Under the pieces are notes generated by a model. It worked only from the letters and a program-made list of their open reading frames with translations. It ran no database searches and had not been told where the DNA came from. Positions 33,379-42,429 of a stretch of DNA of 64,000 bases are shown here, in pieces (positions within the stretch are counted from its first letter, which is position 1; each line of letters opens with the position of its first letter). Location of the stretch: positions 62,001 through 126,000 of the forward strand of contig NZ_JADPIB010000001.1 in assembly GCF_015767265.1 (NCBI RefSeq). Direction: 5' to 3'. The DNA is from Aureivirga marina (lineage in GTDB: Bacteria > Bacteroidota > Bacteroidia > Flavobacteriales > Flavobacteriaceae). The translations under genes were made by a program, and so were the position numbers.

Positions 33379-33972
33379 TTATCTTTCTAAAATTGTGTAT
33401 TCCCCTTCGGAAAATTTTAAATTAAATCTTGGTAACGAAAATCCTTCTACTGAAATTTCATCTAATTTTCCTGAAAGAAAGATATATTTTCCAGTTAATT
33501 CTTCTTTTGTATGTTTTAATTCTCCTTTTAATTTTACACTTTCAAAACAAAATATTTGCGTTCCATTTGCATTATTTACAATAGTAGAAAAATCATAATT
33601 TTCATCTTCTGAAAAATGCGTACAATTCGTAAAACATTCTGGATTAAAAGGATGTGAAGGTAAAATCATTGTTCTTCCTTTCAAATATTTTACTTTTTCA
33701 AGACTCTCTTCTTTTGTTAATTTTCCTTCATTCATCAATCCAGCAGTTGCATAAATAATGATGTAATTTAAAATTTCAGCTTCTTTTTCAAATTCAACTT
33801 CATTATTTATTCTTTCTCGTAATTCTTTTGATGAATTAAATGCATTTTCCCATTTTTCATTCATTAAAGAAACTAATAATTGATCATAATCTTTGTCAAA
33901 TTTTTCTCTTTCTGATTGACCGAATATTGAGATAGAAATAAATAATAATACAATTAGCAATTTAAATTTCAT
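33379..33972 (-). CDS. Secreted hypothetical protein
   Basis: This is a 197-aa protein with an SPI signal peptide (MKFKLLIVLLFISISIFGQ, cut after about residue 19). The first half of the mature part is helical, the second half is beta-rich with two Cys in the ECFTNCTHF segment. No family was recognised. It is likely periplasmic. Confidence 0.5.
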   Translation of the reverse strand: MKFKLLIVLLFISISIFGQSEREKFDKDYDQLLVSLMNEKWENAFNSSKELRERINNEVEFEKEAEILNYIIIYATAGLMNEGKLTKEESLEKVKYLKGRTMILPSHPFNPECFTNCTHFSEDENYDFSTIVNNANGTQIFCFESVKLKGELKHTKEELTGKYIFLSGKLDEISVEGFSLPRFNLKFSEGEYTILER

Positions 33973-34025
33973 AGTAATTTCATGTTTAATAATTAGAATG
34001 CAAATATCTAAATTTTAAACAAAAA

Positions 34026-34055
34026 AATAGACATGTTTTACCATGTCTATTTCAT
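34026..34055 (-). terminator. Terminator of the DinB-family gene
   Basis: AATAGACATG (34026-34035) with CATGTCTATT (34042-34051), 10 bp, is followed by an A/T tract on both sides. Confidence 0.75.
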
Positions 34056-34076
34056 CAATTTTTATTATTTAATATA

Positions 34077-34598
34077 TTAATTATACTTATATCTCGGTGG
34101 AGTAATTCCATTCATACGTAAATATAAAACAGCTTTTGCTCTATGATTTGTAATATGATCTTGCATAAATAAAAAAGATTGCCATTTCGTAAGTTTCACG
34201 TCTCCAAAATCTTTCCCTTTCTCATTTAAATCAGCATCGGATAACTTCTGTAAATTCTGAATTAAATTATCAAAAGTAATTGTCATCTCTTTAATTAATT
34301 CTTCTTTAGAAAGATTGTATAAATCTTTTCCATATCCGTTATAGTTTTCTTTATAAATAAATCTCGTTTCCATAGATTTTAAAGCACTTGTAATATGAGC
34401 CATTTGCTCACGAAATGTCATCACATCTTCAACTGGCTTATAATCCTATTTTTCTTCTGGCATCGCTTTCGCAACTTCAATTGTCGTATTTTTAGCTATT
34501 TCCCAAATACCTTTTTGTTTTGCAGCAAAACTTAGTTTTTCTTGTGAAAATCCTGTAAACCCAATAAATAATAATAGGTAGAATATATTTTTATTCAT
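34077..34598 (-). pseudogene. DinB-family secreted protein interrupted by an in-frame amber codon
   Basis: Read from the ATG at 34598, the gene encodes a signal peptide (MNKNIFYLLLFIGFTGFSQ) and 50 codons, ending MPEEK, then TAG at 34446-34448, then continues in the same frame with DYKPVEDVMTFREQMAHI to 34077. The remaining segment carries the DinB-type metal His region (DHITNHRAKAVLYLRMNG). The frame is otherwise intact, so a single base change (probably a Tyr codon to TAG) explains it. A GTG at 34424 could restart translation, but without the export signal. It was probably an active-site-bearing DinB/YfiT-like hydrolase or thiol transferase. Confidence 0.75.
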
Positions 34599-34710
34599 AA
34601 ATTATGATTTTGATTTTCGCTAAAATAATTATTCCCAAAAGCCTACTCAAAATCTAAAATTTGATTTAAGAAAAGATTAACAACGATAAAATAAAGTCTA
34701 AAATTTTAAT

Positions 34711-35808
34711 TTAGTGCATTATAGAACTTCCTAAAACAACATTTCTATTTCTAAGAATTTCTTCGCTACTAAACGTAGCAACTGCCACAGATAATTTTAC
34801 ATTGTTAAACATAACTCCTAATGTAATTTGTCCGAATAAAAAATTTGAATCTGTAACTTTTAAATTTGTATTAAATTCATCAGTACCGAAATAGTGATTT
34901 ACATCAATATATCCAAAAAACCTAATTTTCTGGTTGTCTGTGGCTATATCCGTATATAAATCTATTCCATAAGAAAAACTTCCTGCCCAATCTTCTGTTA
35001 TACTACCAAACTCCTTAAAATCAGCAGATCCTTTTGCTTTTAATCTTGAAATTATATTAAATTGATATTCTTTCGAATGATAAAATGCTACGGGATATTC
35101 TAATTTTAAAACTGTATTTCCTCCTTCACTGATTAATTTTTGATAAGCTTCATTTTCTTTTTTTTCCAACTCATTTTCTTTACTACTACTTGAAACCATC
35201 AATCCAATTCCAGCTCTAATTGCCCCGAATCTACCATTTACTATTTCTGAGAAAATACCTCCTGTTTGATTTCCTATTGTAATACCTGATTTCGTTAATG
35301 TAGAAAATTGTTTACTCTCATCACTATAAACAATATCATAAAATGCTTTTGAATTATCTTTTCCAAAACTTAGAAAATGAAATTGTTTCTCATTAAATTT
35401 TTTAGTATTTGAGATTGAATCTTTCTCTTTTTTTAAAAATTTAACTTGTTCCAAAATCAAATTATATTCTTTCATTTTTTTAATATAATCTTCTCCAAAA
35501 TTGCTCAATTTCTTTATTTCTTTAGCCTTTTTCCCAAGTTCCTTTTCACTTCTCTTCTCTAATGAGTCAAGAATTCTAATATATTCATCTTTTTCATTGA
35601 TATAATTACTTTCTAGTACCAGATTATTAGTTTTTTTTTCCTTTGTTATAGATTCTTGTTCCTTTGTTATAGGATCTTGTTTTTCAAATTTTATTTCATA
35701 AAAGATCTTTTCTTGCTTATTATTTTTAAATTTAAAAGAAGGTGTGTTTTGAGCAAAAACACTGTGTGATACACTTAATAAAATGCAAATTAAAACTAGT
35801 TTTTTCAT
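34711..35808 (-). CDS. Putative outer-membrane beta-barrel protein with helical periplasmic part
   Basis: This is a 365-aa protein with a cleavable signal peptide (MKKLVLICILLSVSHSVFAQ). Residues about 60-135 are a long charged helical stretch, while residues 140-365 alternate amphipathic strands (ending NNVKLSVAVATFSSEEIL), suggesting a small barrel with a terminal strand. No known family was recognised. Confidence 0.5.
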   Translation of the reverse strand: MKKLVLICILLSVSHSVFAQNTPSFKFKNNKQEKIFYEIKFEKQDPITKEQESITKEKKTNNLVLESNYINEKDEYIRILDSLEKRSEKELGKKAKEIKKLSNFGEDYIKKMKEYNLILEQVKFLKKEKDSISNTKKFNEKQFHFLSFGKDNSKAFYDIVYSDESKQFSTLTKSGITIGNQTGGIFSEIVNGRFGAIRAGIGLMVSSSSKENELEKKENEAYQKLISEGGNTVLKLEYPVAFYHSKEYQFNIISRLKAKGSADFKEFGSITEDWAGSFSYGIDLYTDIATDNQKIRFFGYIDVNHYFGTDEFNTNLKVTDSNFLFGQITLGVMFNNVKLSVAVATFSSEEILRNRNVVLGSSIMH

Positions 35809-35980
35809 GTCTTTGTTATTTAGATAGTGTTAAATATTTTATTTTACTAAAACAAAAAATATTATTTATACCATTCATTTTCAGCAATTAATACAGATAT
35901 GAATTTATCATCTATGATTAAAATTTATTTTAGGGAAAATCCTAGTTTTTAAAAAATAAGTAAATATCACTATACTAAAA

Positions 35981-36014
35981 AAGTCAAATTATTCATCTAA
36001 GAACAATTTGACTT
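35981..36014 (-). terminator. Terminator of the amine oxidase gene
   Basis: AAGTCAAATT (35981-35990) and AATTTGACTT (36005-36014) form a 10-bp stem with a 14-base loop. It is followed by T residues on the minus strand. Confidence 0.65.
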
Positions 36015-36041
36015 TAAGAAATTATTTGTTTTTAAAATACA

Positions 36042-37412
36042 CTATTCAAAATCTTCCATCACACGTAAAGCTTCACGTTTTCCTGTTTCTAAAGCTCCGT
36101 TTACAGTTCCTTTATTTCCATTTGTACTTGTTGCTTCTCCAGCAAAATAAATTTTCTTCGCAACTGGTGCAGCAAGAACATCTCTAGCATCTCCTGTATT
36201 CACTTTCTCATAAGAGAATGCTCCTTTAATAAATTCTTCTTTCCCCCAGTCAACCATTTTATATTCTCCTGTAAATTTTTGTGAAGCTAATCCTTCAGAT
36301 ATTTCATCCATTTCAGAAAGTATTGCTTGTACAGCTTGTGCTTCTGGTAATGCACTTAATTCTCTCGCATTTCTTCCAGTAACTTGTACTCCTAAAATTG
36401 CATCTTCAGAATCTTTTCCATGTGTTGCATCATAATACATTGAACCTTCGCTTCCACCAACAATCATTGCATCTTGAAAGAAATTATCCGTAAACTTTAA
36501 AAATACTTTCATTCCTTCTTCCATTCCAATGTTATTAATTGCTTCTAATTTTTCAGCTGGTAATGCAGGAACGAATTCGATATATCCTTCTTGTAAAACT
36601 TTTACAGAAACTGTTACAATAACTTTATCTACTTCATAAATTTTTTCTCCAACAGTAACTTTAATTAATTCTCCTGAATAATCAATTTTTGAAACAGGAC
36701 AACTAAGATAAATTTCATCTTTTAAAGCATCTGCTAAATGATCATGAACAAAATCACAATATGTTTTATTACGTAATCTAAATTTATCGCGATTTACATT
36801 TGATTTAAGTTCTTCCAACAATTCTTCTGGAGCACTAAGATTTTCAGCTGATGCTCCTTCTAAATTTGCAATTGCTTCAATTAAATCATCGTATTCTGAT
36901 CCCATTCCTTCTCCTTCTGCCCACTCATCAATTGTTTGATTTGGTTGTGTATGAGCAGTTTCATAAACATATTCAACTAAAGCTTTGATATGTTCTGGAC
37001 AATCAAGATCTTCTACATCATAGACTTCATCGATAAACCAATATTGTTCTTCTGTATTATCTATCACAATATCTTGTCCATAGATCTGAGTCATTTCATA
37101 TAAATATGAATTTGTACCTGTTCCCCATTCAGCTCCTAAATCTAAATCAAAGTCAGCCAAAGTTGTATTCTTACGCAATCTTCCCCCAATCTCTGCTGAT
37201 GCTTCCATGATATCCACATCATACCCATTATCTTTTAACATTTTCGCTGCTTGTAATCCTGAAGCACCAGCTCCAACTACTAACACTCTTCCTTTACTTG
37301 GTGGTGTTGTAATATATGGCTGTGAATCATCTTCACTACAAGAAAACATCGTAAATACAAAAGCTAATAATAAAGTCAGTTTGATTGGTTTAGTTATTTT
37401 TGGTGTTCTCAT
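36042..37412 (-). CDS. Flavin-containing monoamine oxidase family lipoprotein
   Basis: The start at 37412 (MRTPKITKPIKLTLLLAFVF) is preferred over an in-frame ATG 22 codons upstream because it gives a normal lipoprotein signal with the lipobox FTMFSC; the mature protein would begin at that Cys. The FAD Rossmann motif is VVGAGASGLQAA with the Glu-containing EASAEIGGR. The C-terminal FAD loop is KIYFAGEATSTNGNKGTVNGA. These define the amine oxidase/phytoene desaturase superfamily. The substrate cannot be told. Export through the Tat or Sec route of a flavoprotein of this size is unusual and worth noting. Confidence 0.8.
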   Translation of the reverse strand: MRTPKITKPIKLTLLLAFVFTMFSCSEDDSQPYITTPPSKGRVLVVGAGASGLQAAKMLKDNGYDVDIMEASAEIGGRLRKNTTLADFDLDLGAEWGTGTNSYLYEMTQIYGQDIVIDNTEEQYWFIDEVYDVEDLDCPEHIKALVEYVYETAHTQPNQTIDEWAEGEGMGSEYDDLIEAIANLEGASAENLSAPEELLEELKSNVNRDKFRLRNKTYCDFVHDHLADALKDEIYLSCPVSKIDYSGELIKVTVGEKIYEVDKVIVTVSVKVLQEGYIEFVPALPAEKLEAINNIGMEEGMKVFLKFTDNFFQDAMIVGGSEGSMYYDATHGKDSEDAILGVQVTGRNARELSALPEAQAVQAILSEMDEISEGLASQKFTGEYKMVDWGKEEFIKGAFSYEKVNTGDARDVLAAPVAKKIYFAGEATSTNGNKGTVNGALETGKREALRVMEDFE

Positions 37413-37667
37413 AAATAAAACTTTTATGGATTTATATATAATTTTATAAGTTATTCTCTCTACATTAATCGCTTGCATTAAAACTTATTTCCCCAAAAAT
37501 CTCTCAGGATTTTGTTTTTTACAAAACTCACCATGAAATTACTAATTATTTCATTATCAGTATTTTAAATAGGTTTAAAATTTTAATTTTTAAGTGTTAA
37601 ATATTTCTAAATTAAAATTGAATGACATTTATCTTATTATATAATTTGTTTTAATCGTACTTTTAGA

Positions 37668-38165
37668 ATGAATCTAAAAAAGGAAAAAATGCACGATTTA
37701 ACGTTAGCTAGAATTATTCATATTGTTGCTGTTGTAGTTTGGATTGGAGGAGTTTATATGGTTACTACGGTAATTATTCCTGCAATCAAAAGAATGAAAA
37801 TAAAAGAAAATAAGATTGATACATTTGAAAAAATAGAAGGTCGATTTTCAAATCATGCAAAAGTTGCTACTTTATTAACTGCAATTACTGGTTTTTATAT
37901 GATTTATAAATTAAATGCTTGGGATCGCTTTGAAAGTATTCGATTTTGGTGGATGCATGCAATGGTAATTATTTGGCTAATTTTCACTTTAATTCTTTTC
38001 TTTTTAGAACCTTTTCTTCTACACAAAATATTTAAAAAATTCGCACAAGAAAATCCAGAAAAAACCTTCAATATTATGCATCGCGCACATTGGGTTTTAT
38101 TAATTTTAAGTATAATTACAATAATTGGAGCTATCGCTGGAAGTCATGGTTGGTATTTTTTCTAA
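37668..38165 (+). CDS. CopD-like/DUF2269-like integral membrane protein
   Basis: This is a 165-aa protein with four membrane helices: ARIIHIVAVVVWIGGVYMVT, then VATLLTAITGFYMIY, then an AMVIIWLIFTLILFFLEP stretch and a final VLLILSIITIIGAIAG. His residues in helix 1 (IIHI) and near the start of helix 4 (MHRAHW) fit haem- or copper-ligating CopD-type proteins. An alternative start is the Met at codon 8 (37689). It is convergent with the oxidoreductase gene. Confidence 0.6.
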   Translation: MNLKKEKMHDLTLARIIHIVAVVVWIGGVYMVTTVIIPAIKRMKIKENKIDTFEKIEGRFSNHAKVATLLTAITGFYMIYKLNAWDRFESIRFWWMHAMVIIWLIFTLILFFLEPFLLHKIFKKFAQENPEKTFNIMHRAHWVLLILSIITIIGAIAGSHGWYFF

Positions 38166-38173
38166 ATATAAAA

Positions 38174-38198
38174 GCCTTACAACCTAAATTGTAAGGCA
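38174..38198. terminator. Bidirectional terminator
   Basis: GCCTTACAA (38174-38182) with TTGTAAGGC (38189-38197), 9 bp, with A/T flanks, lies between convergent stops. Confidence 0.8.
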
Positions 38199-38206
38199 AA
38201 ATCGAA

Positions 38207-38803
38207 TTATTTGCTAAAATATAAAAAACCTGCTTTGGTTCCTTTTCCTGCTAATGCAAGCGAAATATTTAAATGTGCTAAAGCTTCTAAATATCTTGCA
38301 TTTTTTAAACTTCCAAGTACAATTCCTGAAAAATCTGATTTATCAGCAATTTCTTTAATTGTATTCGCAGCTTCTTCGGAATCCGAAGCGATAAATGTTG
38401 TTAATTTCTCTCCATTATAAACTAAATCTTTTTCATTCATCATATCTGCAAAAACAGTATTAAATGCTTTTACAACTTTTGCTTCTGGAATCAATTTTGA
38501 AGAAATTTCTGCTGCACTTTTTTCTCCCAAAAATAAAGGTGACCAATCTTGAATATTTATAGCATTCGTAACATCTACTACAATTTTCCCACTTAATCTT
38601 TCTCTATTTTTAGTCAAAATATCTTTTACAGCATCATAAGGAGTTGTAATAAAAACAATATCTCCAAAATCACAAGCTTCTGCGATTGATAGAAGTTCTC
38701 CTTCTGGATTTGGTTTACTAAATTTTACTGTATATCCAGCTTTTGTAAATAATCCTCCTAAATTTCGAGCTACATTTCCTGCTCCTAAAAAACTAATTTT
38801 CAT
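38207..38803 (-). CDS. NADPH-dependent F420-type reductase-like protein
   Basis: The start at 38803 (MKISFLGAGNVARNLGGLF) is chosen since the Rossmann beta-alpha-beta begins there; an in-frame ATG 16 codons upstream lies in the promoter of the divergent regulator. The GAGNVA dinucleotide motif, the VFITTPYDAVKDIL segment and a VVDVTNAI block match the F420-dependent NADP oxidoreductase-like family, which in these bacteria lacks F420 and binds NAD(P)H. The substrate is unknown. It is divergent from an HxlR regulator that probably controls it. Confidence 0.75.
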   Translation of the reverse strand: MKISFLGAGNVARNLGGLFTKAGYTVKFSKPNPEGELLSIAEACDFGDIVFITTPYDAVKDILTKNRERLSGKIVVDVTNAINIQDWSPLFLGEKSAAEISSKLIPEAKVVKAFNTVFADMMNEKDLVYNGEKLTTFIASDSEEAANTIKEIADKSDFSGIVLGSLKNARYLEALAHLNISLALAGKGTKAGFLYFSK

Positions 38804-38836
38804 GATATTATATTTTATATTTCCAATACAAAATTC

Positions 38837-38844
38837 TATCTTTG
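38837..38844 (+). promoter_or_regulatory. -7 element of the hxlR-type gene
   Basis: TATCTTTG matches TAnnTTTG exactly, 45 bases before the regulator ATG. Confidence 0.5.
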
Positions 38845-38862
38845 ACAACAAATAACCAAACA

Positions 38863-38875
38863 GTTAGTAACTAAC
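38863..38875. promoter_or_regulatory. Palindromic operator GTTAG-TAA-CTAAC
   Basis: This is a perfect 5-bp inverted repeat around a 3-bp centre in the intergenic region shared by the oxidoreductase and the HxlR regulator. It lies downstream of the plus-strand -7 element, where a bound dimer would repress. Confidence 0.55.
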
Positions 38876-38888
38876 AAAAAAGTAAGTA

Positions 38889-39245
38889 ATGAGAAAATTA
38901 TCATCTGTAAACTTTAAAAATGAAAAATTCCTCGAATATGATTGTCCTTTTATGACAACACTTCATTTTATAGGAAAAAGATGGAAACCTGCTGTTTTGT
39001 GGAAAATCAATGAAGGTGTAAATCGTTTTAATGAATTAAAAAAAGTATTGCCATATATCAGTGATAAAATGTTGGCAAATACTATTAATGAATTGACAGA
39101 AGATTTAATCATTGAGAAAAAAATATATGATGAAACTCCTTTGCGAATCGAATATTATATGACAGATTTCGGAAAAAGTCTTATTTCTGTTTTAGAACAA
39201 ATGAACGCTTGGGGAGAAAATACATTACAAGAAATTAAAAATTAA
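38889..39245 (+). CDS. HxlR family winged-helix transcriptional regulator
   Basis: This is a 118-aa DNA-binding protein. The signature CPFMTTLHFIGKRWKPAVLW leads into the winged helix with RFNELKKVLPYISDKMLA as recognition segment and YYMTDFGKSLI as wing and dimer helix. The family often responds to aldehydes or reactive carbonyls or thiol stress and regulates the divergent gene, here an NADP-type reductase. A Cys (CPF, residue 20) at the usual sensor position could mediate redox sensing. A palindrome lies just upstream. Confidence 0.9.
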   Translation: MRKLSSVNFKNEKFLEYDCPFMTTLHFIGKRWKPAVLWKINEGVNRFNELKKVLPYISDKMLANTINELTEDLIIEKKIYDETPLRIEYYMTDFGKSLISVLEQMNAWGENTLQEIKN

Positions 39246-39304
39246 TTATCAAAGTTTTCTATTTCAGAAACGCTATATTTAAACCCTAAATAAATTACCA
39301 ACCA

Positions 39305-40147
39305 ATGAGAAAATTCACTTTACTTGTTTTCTTTGCAATTCTATTTATTTCCTGTAAAAATGAAAAAAAAGAAGAAGCTCCAAAACAAGAAAAATCAACT
39401 GAACTAATTGTAATCGGAACATTACACAAACCAGTTCCAAATTTTAACGGAGATACTTTGTATCAGATTTTAGAAAAATTACAGCCTGATTTTATTTTAC
39501 ATGAAATCGATTCTTCCTTTTTTACTTCCGATTTTAAGTTTAAAAAAGATTACGGAGAAAACGAAGGAACTGCTTCAAGAATGTATATTAAAAAACATCC
39601 TGAAACGCAATTAAGACCTTTCGAATTTGAAGGAAGAAATGAATATCGAAGAGAGAATGGAATGCGTCCGACTGATAAATATACGCTTCGTCTTGTGGAT
39701 AGTTTGAATAAAGCAAATTTATTGACAAAAGAAGAATCTGAAATTGCAACAACTTATAAAAACTCGATTGAACCTCTTAAAATTGAAGCTGCAAAATCTC
39801 CAGAACATTTTAACAATCCAAAAACAGATAGTCTTTGCGAAAGAAGACAATTTTATCAATATCAAATGATTCCTAAAATCACAAATGTTCGTGAGGAATT
39901 TGCAAATAGATTTCAAATTAAACCAAATGGAGAAAAAATTAGTTATCGTGATGGATATCAATTATGGGCAAACTTTTGGGATCTTAGAAATCAAACAATG
40001 GCGAAAAATATCATGAAAATCACAGAACAAAATAAAGGAAAGAAAATTGTGGTTTTAACTGGATTTATGCATCGTTATTATTTGAGAAGAGAATTGAAAA
40101 AACATATTCAAGGAAAAGATATTATTTTGAAAGAATTTTATGATTAA
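39305..40147 (+). CDS. TraB/ChaN/TIKI-superfamily lipoprotein
   Basis: This is a 280-aa protein with a short SPII signal, lipobox LFISC (Cys17). The mature part starts with a strand (LIVIGTLHKPV), then FILHEIDSSFF, RNQTMAKNI near residue 230, and a terminal VVLTGFMHRYYL. GxxH at the start, an acidic residue after the second strand, and the late GxxH are the family pattern (metal-dependent esterase/protease-like fold). The activity is unknown. It is anchored to the cell envelope. A hairpin terminator follows. Confidence 0.6.
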   Translation: MRKFTLLVFFAILFISCKNEKKEEAPKQEKSTELIVIGTLHKPVPNFNGDTLYQILEKLQPDFILHEIDSSFFTSDFKFKKDYGENEGTASRMYIKKHPETQLRPFEFEGRNEYRRENGMRPTDKYTLRLVDSLNKANLLTKEESEIATTYKNSIEPLKIEAAKSPEHFNNPKTDSLCERRQFYQYQMIPKITNVREEFANRFQIKPNGEKISYRDGYQLWANFWDLRNQTMAKNIMKITEQNKGKKIVVLTGFMHRYYLRRELKKHIQGKDIILKEFYD

Positions 40148-40173
40148 TCTTTCATTTAAATTCATCAAAAACA

Positions 40174-40203
40174 AAAAATCCAACCTATTCGGTTGGATTT
40201 TTC
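40174..40203. terminator. Bidirectional terminator
   Basis: AATCCAACC (40177-40185) with GGTTGGATT (40191-40199), 9 bp and a TATTC loop, with A and T runs, lies between convergent stops. Confidence 0.85.
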
Positions 40204-40205
40204 TT

Positions 40206-40835
40206 TTATTTTTTAGTCAAAGCAATCTTAATTCCCATGAGAATGTAAATTGCTCCAGAAAATTTATTCAATCGATTATGAAATTTTTCATTTCCTTTTA
40301 CTTTATCTGAAAATGTTGCTGCAAAAAAGCTCATTACAGAAAACCATAAAATTCCAATCAAAGCATATGTTACTCCTAAAATTATAAAAGGAAGTGGATT
40401 TTCAATTTGCTCTTTTTGGATAAATTGAGGAAAAAATGACAAGAAAAACAAAGCAACTTTCGGATTTAAAGTATTTGTAATCAATCCAGAAAAGAAATGC
40501 TTTTTATTACTTTGTTCTTTCACTTCAATTGCATCAAAATTTGGCTGCTTTTTAGAAATAATACTTGAAATTCCTAAGTAAATCAAATAGGCAGCTCCTA
40601 AATATTTAACAATCATAAACGCCATTGCAGATTTTGCAACCAACATTGACAATCCTAAAGCTGCAAAAAAAGTATGAACAATCACTCCTCCATTAATTCC
40701 TAATGTGGAGTAAATTCCTGCTTTTTTTCCTTGACTAACTGATTTGTTTAAAACAAAAACAGAATCGATTCCAGGCGTCATGATAAAAAGTAACGCAGTA
40801 ATTACAAAAACATAAAAATTTTCTACTCCAAACAT
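40206..40835 (-). CDS. LysE/RhtB family amino-acid exporter
   Basis: This is a 209-aa inner-membrane protein with six hydrophobic segments. The N-terminal MTPGIDSVFVLNKSVSQGKKAG is the LysE signature (TPGP-type motif with Gly-Ile variant), followed by AAYLIYLGIS and NPKVALFFLSFFPQF in the middle. Exporters of this family remove amino acids or homoserine lactones. The substrate is not readable. Transcription is a single-gene unit. Confidence 0.9.
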   Translation of the reverse strand: MFGVENFYVFVITALLFIMTPGIDSVFVLNKSVSQGKKAGIYSTLGINGGVIVHTFFAALGLSMLVAKSAMAFMIVKYLGAAYLIYLGISSIISKKQPNFDAIEVKEQSNKKHFFSGLITNTLNPKVALFFLSFFPQFIQKEQIENPLPFIILGVTYALIGILWFSVMSFFAATFSDKVKGNEKFHNRLNKFSGAIYILMGIKIALTKK

Positions 40836-40905
40836 TGTTTTAAGGTTTTAAAAAAAGCAAATGTATTTTATTTTCTTTTTGCTTCGTTAAATTTTTTCTT
40901 AAAAA

Positions 40906-42378
40906 TTATTCTTTATAAACACTTTCAAAAGTTAATGGCTCATTTTTCTCAAAATCAAATAAAGTCAATCTTCTCAAAGTATAATAATCATTCCAATAAT
41001 TTTCTAAAGTATTTAAATAACTAACAACGGCACGATCTTGTTCTTGTTGTGCAATATTTAAATCTGTAATTGTAATTTTCCCTAAAATGTATCTTTTCTT
41101 TGTAATATCATAACGTCTTAAAGCAACTTCTTTCGCTTTTTCCGCTATAATTAATGTGTTTTTCTGATTTCTCCATCGAAGTGTTTGCAATGAAATTTCT
41201 TGTTCAAAAGCAATTTCTTGATTTTCAATTTCCACTTTAGCTAAATCTAAATCTGCTTGTGCAATTTTCACTTTTGATTTACGAACTCCCCAATCAAAAA
41301 GTGGGATTCCCAAACGTAAAGAAACATTTTGCGATTGACTAAAATTATCTGGTTCATATAAACGATTAAATTCATTTGCTTGTGAATTTGTTCCAATATT
41401 TCCACTTAAATTAAATTCTAAAACATTAGAACCTTTTTCTCTTGCCAAATTTCTTTCCGCCTCTAATCTTCTTTTTCTAAAATCTAAAACCGCTTTTCTA
41501 TTATTTCTAGCATATTCCAAAGCAGTTTGTTCATCTACATTAAAATGATTTAATTTTTCAGGAAAATCAAGTTCAAATTCTGCATTTTCCAATCCTAAAT
41601 ATCTAGAGAAATTTTGCCTTGCTAATTTTAATTGTAACTCTGCATTTGTTACTTCATTTTCAGCATTTAATTTGCTTAATTCCATTTGAAGCAATTCATT
41701 TTCTGCAATTGTTCCAATTTTAAAACGACCTTTTGCAATCTGAAATAAAGTATCTTGATTAGACATATTTTTACTTGCAATTTCCAGCTGTTTTTGTGCT
41801 TTTAATTGTGCGAAAAACATTCTACTTGTTTCTAAAGAAATATTTTCCATACTTTCCACAAAATCTCGTTTAGCTGATTCATTTGCTAAAGGTTCAATCT
41901 TTTTATCCCAACGAAATTCATTGAAAAAAAGAGAATTTTGCGTATAACTAATAGAAAAAGGAACAGCAGAAAAACTTTTTACAGTAGAACCATCCTCATT
42001 ATAATTATAAATTGCATTTAAACCAGAAGAAACGAAAATTGTTCCTCCTGTAAAAGGAACATTTTGACGAATTCCAAGATCTAATGTCCCTCTTGCTGTA
42101 TTTTGTTTTGTAAACTTATACGTTCCATCATTTTGTGGTGTACTTTGAATCGAATTTGTATAAGAAGGTGAAGCATCCAAACGTAATTCTGGCAAAAAAG
42201 AAGCTTTATAATTCTTAAATCGCCAATATTGTGCAAAATATCTATTTTTTGTTGCTTGGAAATCTGGAGATTCTGATTGTGCTTTTTTAATTGCTTCTTT
42301 TAGCGTAATTACTTTTTTTTGAGCAAATAAACTTAAAGGCAAAAAACATAGAATGACTAATATTTTTTTCATTTTCAT
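40906..42378 (-). CDS. TolC-family outer-membrane efflux channel
   Basis: This is a 490-aa exported protein (signal peptide MKMKKILVILCFLPLSLFAQ). The two repeat halves of the TolC fold are visible: long coiled-coil helices with KSQFDLA-type heptads (for example QIAKGRFKIGTIAENELLQM and RYDITKKRYILGKITITDL) and beta strands between. It forms the outer-membrane exit of the efflux machine encoded by the next two genes. The gap to the permease is 51 bases and all three genes share one strand. Confidence 0.9.
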   Translation of the reverse strand: MKMKKILVILCFLPLSLFAQKKVITLKEAIKKAQSESPDFQATKNRYFAQYWRFKNYKASFLPELRLDASPSYTNSIQSTPQNDGTYKFTKQNTARGTLDLGIRQNVPFTGGTIFVSSGLNAIYNYNEDGSTVKSFSAVPFSISYTQNSLFFNEFRWDKKIEPLANESAKRDFVESMENISLETSRMFFAQLKAQKQLEIASKNMSNQDTLFQIAKGRFKIGTIAENELLQMELSKLNAENEVTNAELQLKLARQNFSRYLGLENAEFELDFPEKLNHFNVDEQTALEYARNNRKAVLDFRKRRLEAERNLAREKGSNVLEFNLSGNIGTNSQANEFNRLYEPDNFSQSQNVSLRLGIPLFDWGVRKSKVKIAQADLDLAKVEIENQEIAFEQEISLQTLRWRNQKNTLIIAEKAKEVALRRYDITKKRYILGKITITDLNIAQQEQDRAVVSYLNTLENYWNDYYTLRRLTLFDFEKNEPLTFESVYKE

Positions 42379-42429
42379 GTGTTATTTTGAAAAATAAAGA
42401 GAATAAGATTTTAATTTTTTAAATAGCAT

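Noticed and set aside
37413-37478. Longer N-terminus of the amine oxidase
   Set aside because: The extra 22 codons precede a perfect lipoprotein signal and would hide it, so the internal Met is the better start.
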